Source: Hemileia vastatrix (lineage: Eukaryota > Basidiomycota > Pucciniomycetes > Pucciniales > Zaghouaniaceae). From it: a stretch of 64,000 bases of DNA. A program made the position numbers and the translations under genes. The notes beneath the pieces were generated by a model. The model had not been told where the DNA came from. It searched no databases and worked only from the letters and a program-made list of their open reading frames with translations. Below, one piece after another: positions 55,801-64,000 of this stretch. Where the stretch lies: the NCBI GenBank assembly GCA_030280995.1, contig JASXTE010000002.1, forward strand, positions 16,021,183 through 16,085,182, read 5' to 3'. The stretch's first letter is position 1, and each line of letters starts with the position of its first letter.

Positions 55801-58800
55801 GTGAAGAGACAGATGCTACTAAAAGACTGGCACCACATACTGAAGGACAATGGGTCTAATTACCAAGAATGGTACAGAGAAATCCATTGCATAATAACTG
55901 AATTCAATGGAAAATTTTTTTTTTTGAAAAAAGGGGAGCTTCTTAATATCCATAAAATAGTACATAGGACATGTGATCTTAACCAATTCTGTTGGTCTGG
56001 AAATGAGATCGTAAATGATAGATGTAGAACCATATATCACAGATTTTTGCCAAATTAAAATTATCTTTATCAGAGTATCCAGGGAAGCTCAATTAAACAA
56101 ATTTGGGAAGATTGTTAACCTTTTATCCAAAGAATATGATAATCCAATTTAGCTGATGAACAATTTCTGAGATGCATGTGACAGTATGGACAAAAGGCCT
56201 TACAGAGAGTGACACAATAGGATCTCTGTGTCAATGAATAATTCAGGATGACCCCTAATTCAGCTGTGAAGTGTAAAAAAAACCTAGCCTATCTGTAAAA
56301 ATGAGAAAAAAATAATTACTGAAGCTTTTTTGAGCAAGATAATTTGCACTACTTGGGAAAGAATAGACATGATGTCAATATTAGGGGGTATCAAAGTTAG
56401 AAATCTTCCAGTTCAAAATACCTTTTTTTCCCACCAAATATACCATGATTATTTTCAAAAATATGCCATACTGTGCCTCCAAATCACCTTTTTCCTGAGA
56501 ATTAATGTTAAGTTTTTGACTTTCTTTTTGTGTTGTGAGATACCATTTAAATAATTACAGATTTCTAACTTTGATACACCTTATTATAAAAAATACTCTA
56601 AAAGCAACTGAAAATGTCTCTTCATTAACTGAATTGTATAAATCTAAAAAGATTATAACAAATTCAACTGCTTCTGAATCTTTAAATGTCTTTGAATCTA
56701 ATTCTGTTCATCAGAAATCTCCTAGTAACTTCTTCATATATAACTCCCCAAGCCATCTACAGGCACAATATATGAAAAAGCCCTTTACTCAAAGAAATAA
56801 TTTAACTTCTTTTATTCCAACTAAAAAGGATATATACACCACTCACTATGCAATGGTAGCACCTCCCTCAGTTATACAACAAAATATTGTCCCAACCACC
56901 TCAAAAAACCCAAAGCAATAAACAAAAACCTCAGATGTCAACTAAGATGGATTCCTATTGTCTACTATATCCAGAGAGACTGCGAAAATAACATAATCTA
57001 GATCAATAACCTAAAGCCAAATCTTTAACTTCATTTATTTTAGAAATCACCAATGATTTCCCTGAAGCATCTACTTCTGCTTTTGCAAGAATGAAACTAT
57101 CAGAGAGAGAAAAATTCTATCAAAACCCAATTTTTGACACTGGTGAAACTAATAATATTTCTGAGAATTTTAATGAATTAGTGTATTTTTCATCTCTTGA
57201 AAAAAATAAAGCCTTAATAGCAGCCAATCACCAGACAAATTACATGGGCACCTGATAGCAGGTGCCAATACCTATCTTTGAATTAAATCAATTTCAGCTC
57301 TGCTTTAATTCTTTAGGAAAGACTGTGCACTGAAAAATGAGCACACTAGATTGCGCAAAATCAAATCAAATATACTTTCAAATCAAAACTGAATATAGGG
57401 ATAGGCACCTGCTAGCAGGTGCCACTTGATTTTTTGTGGTGCATTGATATTTCTCCTCCTTACATAACAGGAAAAGGGACAATTCACATTTTTGGAATAA
57501 GTGGGGAAGCTATCAATATTAAACTGGTATATTTTTTAAAGAAGCTAGAGTTATTCTCATCTTCCCTGCATCTTTTATCAAAAGTGGTTCTAACTTCTCC
57601 TGTCTGAAATCAAACAGCTTCCTAATTAGTTACCTCAATATTCCAATAATGTATGAATCATTATTAAGAGGAAGTGGAATTTCAACCATAAAATAGAAAA
57701 AGATGTCTTTTGTGTGAAAGTTCATTTGCCTAAAATTTTCTCATCTAGTAGTAAATAATATGCCAAAATGGAACAGATACATATTGAAACACTTCCCAAT
57801 TTGTCTAGTTATGAGCTGTCATACAAGTACCCCAAATTGAGAAAAAAAGGTAATAATGAGGAAATTATTTATACTTGTCACTGCCTCCTAGGAAATTTGA
57901 GTCTAAGACAGATACAAATTTTTTTCAGAGACAAAATGATAATGGGACTAACAGAAAGCCTTCCATTATCATCTGTTACTTGTGTCAAATGTGTAAAAGC
58001 AAAAGAAAATACTTCCTAGAATTGAAAGAAAGAGGAACAAAGAAAATTGATATTAAAAACAGATCTTATAGATCCTACTAAAGAATAATCAGTTAATGGT
58101 GGTTTATTTTCTCTAAAACTCAGAGGCCTTGCTACTACCTACATTGAGGGCTATGTTATGAAGAATATATCAAAATAAAACATGACAATACTTGATATTA
58201 TTAAAAGTTAAGAGACACAAACAGGAAAAGTAATGAAGTTCTTAATATTGAAAATAGGGGGGGAGCTCAACAATAAATTTATGGACATGTATAAAACAAA
58301 TAATGGGATAGTACACAAGAAATTTTTTCCTTATTTCCACCAACAAAACAGCAACATAGAAATGTAAAACTGTACCCTCAAAGAAATGGGAGGAACAATG
58401 CTATTTCAAAGCTGACTTGAAAAACCATTATGGAGTTTTTCCTTCAAGTGGGTAGCATACCTTCTCAACATAACACCAAACACTATCTGTACTAAATTTA
58501 TGGGATATGAAGCACTTTTCAATATCAAACCTCAAATAGGTATCATCCAAAAATTTGGTGAGTTAGTATATTTTCATATACCTGAAAAGAAAAGAAAAGT
58601 CTAGATATAAGGTTAAAACTTGTATTGTAATTGGATTTCTAGTTGGCATAAAAGAGTTGATCTTCTGGTACCACAAGGAAAAGAAAACTTTAACATACGC
58701 TTGGACTAATTTTTGACAAAACCTTTATTGAAAAAAATGTTAAAATTTCAATTTATTTCTTAATGAACAGCAGCTGTGCTTGTGAAAATTTAAAATAAAA

Positions 58801-59650
58801 ATTAGGCATTTCAAAATTTGAGGAATAAATTTTGGCACAAGAGGCATCATTGGATGACATCCAGAAGAACTGTGGATACTTTGCTTCACCACTACTTAAA
58901 TCTTATACCAAGGCTTTCAGGTCACTAAAAAAAGATGAATGGAAATTAGGATTTAAACAAGAAATAGACAATCTTAAAAATATGAATGTGTAGAAGAGAT
59001 TAACACCACCTCCTGGAGCCAGAATTCTTGTCATAAGATGTGTATTTTCAGAAAAAAAAGATCCTACAACTAGAAATACAAAACTTAAAGCAAGATACAC
59101 AGAAAAAGGACTTAAAATATAAAAAGGAGATAATACTTATCAAATTTTTCACAAACAGCTTTATTTACTGCACAGAGAATGAGACTCACAATATCAGAAA
59201 TTTCAGACTGGCAAGTCCACAATTTTGACATCACTGCATCTTACCTCCACAGTTTGATAGATAAAAATGTATGGGTATAGGATCCACCTGGCTTTAAGAA
59301 AAGAGATGGGAGATTATTCAGACTCCTAAAGGCTTTATATAGAAAATGGGAAGCAGTGCAAGGTTGGTGGAAACAATTTAGACAAAAACTTAAAAATATT
59401 GGTTATGAGATGTCATATTATGACAACAGTGTTTATTTCCTAAAAATAATAACACAAATTCAAATTTGTGAGTCAATGTTAACAAAAGAGTTATCACAGG
59501 AGAAAGAAAAAAATATTGAAACAACTAGAAAAAGATCTCAGCCAAACCTTAATCAGCAAATGGGAAGAAAAGCTAGATGTCATTTTTCGAATCAAAGTAG
59601 AATTTAATAAATATGGATTTCAACTGAGAAATTTAGATCTTATAAATTAA
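55801..59650 (+). pseudogene. Decayed copia gag-pol, relative of the 34-39 kb element
   Basis: Pieces align in order with the intact copia protein: KDWHHILKDNGSNYQEW (gag N-terminus, 55822), FDTGETNNISENFNELVYF (protease), PPYITGKGTIHIFG (57455), CHCLLGNLSLRQIQIFFRDK (integrase zinc region, 57876), FGELVYFHIPEKKRK-like sequence (58560), INTTSWSQNSCHKMCIF-type RT start in shifted frame, and WWKQFRQKLKNIGYEMSYYDNSVYFL (59361). Stops and frame changes are frequent, so it is inactive. LTRs were not found. The protease part is split by the MITE at 57229. Confidence 0.85.
57229..57441. mobile_element. CACTA-type MITE, 213 bp, in copia relic
   Basis: Terminal inverted repeats CACCAGACAAATTAC... and ...TTTTTTGTGGTG each lead into a palindrome GGCACCTG(A/C)TAGCAGGTGCC. 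Flanks AAT/CAT are imperfect. Removing it rejoins the protease frame (ALIAA to DISPPYITGKG). It shares the CTAGCAG palindrome style of the 261-bp family but not its interior. Confidence 0.8.
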
Positions 59651-60056
59651 ATCATTTAAAAACATCACATAGCACAACTACAGCATCATAAAACTTTATC
59701 ACCAAAAACAGAGTGACAAAAAAGACAACTGGTAGGAAATTCATTGTTGAGAAACCTTAGAGTAGCCCATGAAGTAATCTGTAAGGAAGCCCATAGTCCA
59801 TCTTTGAGCCCTATGCAGGTATAATTCACACTAGTATTTTGAATAGTCTGAGAAATAAGAGTAGAAAAAAACATAATAAGCAAATATGTTTTAATGACAA
59901 AAGCTTTGAACTGACCAAAATTTTTAGTTTTACTAAACCTCTGAGGCAAGTTAAAATAATTTATTTACTTAAATTTCATAAATGTAGCTAATAAATTATT
60001 TGAATGACTGATATTATGGGGAGAACATTTCCCTAATGATAAAATTGCCTATATAA
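59651..60056. other. No gene recognised
   Basis: This is possible continuation of the copia relic into RNase H, but no block could be matched with confidence. The minus-strand frame at 59686-59949 has no recognised domain. Confidence 0.35.
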
Positions 60057-60980
60057 GGGGGTGTCAGTTCTGGCAAATCTGCACTTATTTAAGTGTGGAT
60101 TTCAAAAACACACTAGCCCCAACACTGGTGGATTTCAAAATGAAATAAGTCACTTATATCACTCAAATCTTCAATTTCTCAACCCAAAGTGCTGATTTCA
60201 CCATCACTTCCCATTTAACTGATTTGTCAGAATCATCCCATTTATACACAGCAATTTGCATAATAACACTTCATAACTCAAAAAATTGTACATCATTTTC
60301 ATTTTTATACCATATAAGAGTCATGAATTCCTCACTCTCAAATTGTGATAAGACAAATCAAGCACTTACTTTCATAGCTCTTGATCTCCTCTTTGACTCT
60401 CATTGAAATTCTGATTCTGATATTGAAGAAGAATTTCTTTTTTGATCACAAATGGCCAGAGAATGTTACCTTCATCCTAGAAAGCCTCAGGTACTTCACA
60501 CCCCCAAGTACACCATTCAAACCCTTCTTAACCTATTTGTACCCAGTTTTAGACAGTTTTTTAGGACTTCTAAGGAATTTTTCCTTAAACTTCTTGAGCT
60601 TATTTAGGACCACCCCATCTTTCACAATAATTCTCAAAAACCACAATGTGATCCTTCAATTTAATTGGCCATTACACTATGCTGTTTGGATTCCAATGGT
60701 AATGGAGCTTCTTTGAAATGTTTTAAAAATGTCTTTGGTTTAGGATATGGCTCCTTTAACACTTATACAAAACAATGCATCACTGTTATCAACTCCTTGG
60801 AATCTAAACTTTTCACATGGCCAACTATAGACAAGAAACTTGAATCATCTCAGGTTATGCAATCAGAGGGCTTCCCAGGATGTATTGGTTTGGTTGATTG
60901 TACTACTATTCCTTTGAGTCAGAAACCTGCTCATGGTTGAAACAATTACTTTGCCCGTTGTAGACTGTTCTAAAGTACTA
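60057..60980 (+). mobile_element. PIF/Harbinger element, 3'-truncated
   Basis: It starts GGGGGTGTCAGTTCTGGCAA after TATAA and contains the transposase-like region below. No inverted copy of the start follows, so the right end is lost or cut at about 60980. The first 520 bp match 43290-43810. Confidence 0.78.
60400..60975 (+). pseudogene. Harbinger (DDE_Tnp_4-type) transposase fragment
   Basis: Blocks in order: FFLKLLELI*DHPIFHN, LAITLCCLDSNGNGASLKCF, FGLGYGSFNTYTKQCITVI, FTWPTIDKKLESS, EGFPGCIGLVDCTTIPLSQK. The last holds the first catalytic Asp (GLVD), with Cys where Gly usually follows. Stops and a frame change at about 60680 show decay. The remaining catalytic residues (second Asp, Glu) are missing with the 3' end. 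Confidence 0.82.
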
Positions 60981-62411
60981 AGCAGTAGACACAATGCAAG
61001 ATGGGTTGGTTCTTCTCTTTAAATTCTAAAAGAAGAGCCTGCCACTTTTATTTTAAAGATAGTGTAATAATGTGCAATGCTAATAATTGACTAGAAAGTT
61101 TATAAGTTGAGATGAGTTAAAGATAAGGAGAAAAAAAACAAGTATTACTATCTGGATATTTCTATTCTTAATAAGCGCTATTATCCACAGCTACTCCTTC
61201 TTGAAGCGCTCTCTTTGAATATGCCTTATTATAGTAATAAAATATCTCTAATAATTGTTAATCGCACTGAATCTATATATTCTCTCTATGTTGCGCTCCT
61301 TCACTATACTATATGAAATACACACACAGACGCACAAACTCGAAAAGACTCAGAAATACCTTTTAATATTCTCTCAAACAATTAATCACAAAAAGATCTA
61401 ATATCTTATACTGGGTACTATGACTATAGCTACTCATATATCTCTATATTGATTTTTCTATGATCTGCTTTTTAAAGCAACAAATAATACGATTTTTCTT
61501 ATTTTTATTATTTTTCCTCTACCTTTAAATAGATCGACCAGTTCTACTTTTATATTTTTCCAGCACTTAAGACACAGTTCCCTAATGGATCTCCAGCGCT
61601 TACTCTAGCACCACATTAGTAAAACAACAACTAATCTATTAGTAAACTAGGTACACCGCTTGTAGAAAATACAGCCCCTAAATCATACCCTATAATTACT
61701 AACACTAGTATTAACTTGTTTCACTGATGCTCCACATATGCGCTTTTAACTATACCTTGTTTTGTTTCAGCGCTAGTTACAGGTTTGACTTATCCTAATG
61801 CTGCAGCTAGTTGCCTTAACTCTTGGGTAGTTTTACGATTGAGTCCCCACTCTCTTTGCTTTTAATACTAAGTTCATAGTTCCGACAGCTAGCTTAACTA
61901 GTTAGCCTTCTTCATTACTTGTCTCAGTAAGTTATAGCACTTGCTGCGGTACAGTATACTAAGCACTTGAGTCCTTAAGCCATAACTCCTTCTTTAATGT
62001 GTAACACACAATTATTGGAAAATCCAAATCTGTATTGTTTAGCGCTTGCGATTGTAAATCAATAACACACAATTCCCCTATTGTGCGGCACATCTTGCTG
62101 CAAAATCCGAGCGCACAGACCCTTAATCCTTTTCCGCACTTCTATTTCCTTTGTTCCTTGAAACACACAAATACATATTATATTTTTATACTTCCTGCTG
62201 CGCTGACTCCCCTTTATTCTTCCTGGACTACGCGCGCTGATTGGTCTAAATTCACGCTTCCTGCAAGGCGCGTACCACATCCTCCCTCTACTCGTGACTG
62301 TCCCAAGAGCCCATAAATACCCTGCGTCTCGCAGCGTTTTCTTCCTCCATCTTCTATCTTTTTCTCTCTTATTCACTAAAAATCTTCTTCTTCTTATATT
62401 TATCTCTCTCA
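60981..62411. other. Intergenic upstream region of the Cys-cluster gene
   Basis: No coding frame is supported. AGCGCT/AGCGCTT-like hexamers recur between 61170 and 62045, and the composition shifts to more G+C than the 43-60 kb DNA. CATAAATA at 62313-62320 could be a TATA box about 92 bases before the ATG, and ATTGG (inverted CCAAT) lies near 62239. Confidence 0.45.
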
Positions 62412-63422
62412 ATGAATACTAGAAGAACCCCTCCTAACGCTGAAAATACCGCCAACGTCGTGGACGCTATTTGACAGTTCGTGCGCACTCAGCCCCCTGC
62501 TGCTCCTCCAACAACGCCCATAACCACAGTGATGGGTGGGATGAGATGCACCCGTTGCATCGAAAATGGCATCACTCCTTGTCATTTTTCAAAAGCCTGC
62601 CGTGGCAATAATTTTTTTACTGTAAGTTTTCTTCATTTTTTTTCCTCCCATTTGTTACTAATCTTTCATTTTTCCTTTATTCCAGTCGTGCGATTACTGC
62701 AAGCAACGCAAGAAGAAATGTATTTACGATGGGCCGCCCACTGTTGCACGCCTCGACCCCAACGCTTCCACAACCAACATGATGAGTCAAATGACCATCA
62801 AGCGCCCGGCGCCTGCTCCTGTTACCCCTCCTGGCAACAAACAAGCCAAGGTTGGTTACCGCAAACCTACTCCTAGTAGTGTCACCTCAATCCCTAATTC
62901 TCTTTTCTTGGAGGAAAGTTCAGTAAGTCCCTTTTTCTTTTTTTTTAAAATATTATGTAGAATGAGCCAGGCACTCCTTATGCTGAAACGCCTCCGCCTC
63001 CTATTGCTTCGTTATTCCTTCCTGCCTTGGAAGAAGATCCCATCTGGGATACCATACCTACACCTGAACCCACTCCTCATTAGCCAACTCCTGACTGGAC
63101 TGATATGCAGCCTGTCTTCAATACCATCACTCCGGTCAAATGGACAACCGAAAACTTTCCGGTCATTGATGATGAAGAGCCCACCATAGCTCAAAACTGG
63201 GAATTTGCAGAACAAATCGGCTGCACTCCTTAAGATGCAACCATGCGTCGTATAAATAACATGATAACGGCCGTCAAAGAATTCCTCGAGGAGGTTCTGG
63301 TTTATACTCGCGCTGAGTATAATAAGCGAAAACAACTGATAACTGCCTTGCAACAAAACATGCAAGAGGCTGTTAACGATTGGGCTTTCTGCGTCCCAAT
63401 CTTTGATGAAGCAGAATACTAA
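62412..63422 (+). pseudogene. Three-exon double Cys-cluster protein with three nonsense codons
   Basis: Exons 62412-62621, 62686-62922 and 62961-63422 (introns 64 and 38 bp; GTAAGT donors) join in phase to 302 codons plus stop. Two Cys clusters flank the first junction: CTRCIENGITPCHFSKAC, then CDYCKQRKKKC, a layout like zinc-cluster DNA-binding or nucleic-acid-binding proteins. The middle is Pro/Thr-rich; the C-terminal third is helical and acidic (MITAVKEFLEEV, ALQQNMQEAVNDW). In-frame TGA (62472-62474), TAG (63081-63083) and TAA (63231-63233) break it, yet no indels are seen over 900 coding bases. Multi-copy TE-linked genes of this style are common in rusts; that link is inference. Confidence 0.72.
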
Positions 63423-63917
63423 AAATCTTCTTTTATATTTATTCCTTGTAATGTGTATATAGCCTTGTAAAAAATTTAATATATATATTTATTTATTTAT
63501 TTTTTTTAAACAATTTTCGTGTGAGAACTCTACAACTGCGAGATGAGTTGCCCCCAAAATATCATCCTTTTTCTAAGCAGCTCACCCTTCTACTAAGTGC
63601 CTATGAAAGATGAAACAATGAATAAAAAATAACAACTTGAGATTGTTGCTACATTCTATAGCAGCAATTACTTCCCCAGCATCATTTATGTATGCACTCT
63701 CTTTAATAACTCGAATCTTCGCAATACATGTCTTTCCCTTGATTGTAACAATTCATCTTTCCTTGGGTTCTTCATTAAAACAAACGTTTCTCACTAGCTT
63801 CTTAGAAACCATCCAGCGCTCAAGTCAGACATGGCGCAACTGATGACTTCTTTATAATGCTATTGTTAACCTATAAATAGCCCTTCTAATAACCTGAATT
63901 TCTTCTATCCTAAAATC
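63423..63917. other. Spacer and promoter of the right-edge gene
   Basis: No gene is seen. TATAAATA at 63872-63879 lies 39 bases before the ATG and is followed by a CT-rich initiator-like stretch (TTTCTTCTATCC). Confidence 0.55.
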
Positions 63918-64000
63918 ATGACTCAATATTGCACAGTTCCCAGAGATCAAGCTTGCTCATTTTGCAAATGCCGTAACTTTCATTGTACATTTTCTAGACG
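63918..64000 (+). CDS. Start of a second Cys-rich protein, 3' end beyond window
   Basis: Twenty-seven codons are visible from ATG 63918. CTVPRDQACSFCKCRNFHCTF carries five Cys with CX2CXC and CX5C spacing, reminiscent of the CDYCKQRKKKC cluster in the gene just upstream; both have a TATA-like box and lie on the same strand. It is probably a member of the same broad class rather than a close copy. Only the N-terminus can be judged. Confidence 0.5.
   Translation, partial: MTQYCTVPRDQACSFCKCRNFHCTFSR

Noticed and set aside
56380..56460. TTAGGGGGTATCAAAG resembling the GGGGGTGTCAAAC terminal repeat
   Set aside because: It aligns with the copia gag relic (WERIDMMSILGGIKVRN against WERVNLHGAKADN in the intact element), and no second end exists.
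59686..59949. Minus-strand frame with regular composition
   Set aside because: It has no recognised domain and lies where the decayed copia RNase H should be on the other strand; likely a shadow.

Overview
The window looks like a TE-saturated fungal chromosome segment, most likely from a basidiomycete and perhaps a rust (Pucciniales). The grounds are: very AT-rich DNA; few host genes, with short introns (38-95 bp) bearing GTAAGT/GTGAGT donors; Ty3, Ty1/copia, Helitron, Tc1, PIF/Harbinger and CACTA-type elements nested in one another; a candidate secreted protein; and SANT-like and Cys-cluster genes of the kind that multiply in such genomes. The species assignment is inference, since no search could be run.

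Layout. 1-2.1 kb: the 3'-incomplete end of a candidate secreted-protein gene (minus strand), a foldback element and two CACTA-type MITEs. 2.2-5.9 kb: minisatellite and gene-free DNA. 6.19-15.04 kb: a complete, very young Ty3 (chromodomain) element on the minus strand, with 1177-bp LTRs that differ at one base, an ATATA target duplication and a single in-frame stop between gag and pol. 15.5-27.2 kb: a fossil Helitron (Rep plus Pif1-like helicase) split by a 3.9-kb foldback element that itself carries a CACTA MITE, by an unclassified 1.1-kb insert, and by a 1.9-kb TA-flanked element holding a 90-bp minisatellite. 27.9-33.5 kb: two copies of a Harbinger-like MITE in opposite orientation; three Tc1-type elements sit end to end, sharing single TA dinucleotides, inside the terminal repeat of the second copy. 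33.65-39.36 kb: a minus-strand SANT/Myb-like gene remnant split by a complete copia element (33960-39272) with 111-bp LTRs and a half-tRNA-type primer site.

40.1-42.5 kb: the only clearly intact host gene, a four-exon O-fucosyltransferase-like type II membrane protein. 43.3-61 kb: Harbinger fragments, tandem repeats, CACTA MITEs, a decayed copia relative of the 34-39 kb element, a tRNA-like gene next to a 300-bp purine tract, and an array of five ~46-bp palindromes separated by two alternating cassettes that flip orientation along the array. 62.4-64 kb: a three-exon Cys-cluster gene with three nonsense codons, followed by the start of a second Cys-rich gene that runs off the right edge.

The nesting order can be read from target duplications. 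The strongest cases are reading frames or inverted-repeat arms that become continuous once an insert is mentally removed: the Pif1 frame at 24335/26213, the empty CACTA site in the right foldback arm, and the SANT frame at 33954/39273. The features most worth following up are the flip-flop palindrome array, the Tc1 triplet, the EAR-like secreted candidate, and the recurring single-nonsense lesions in otherwise intact frames.
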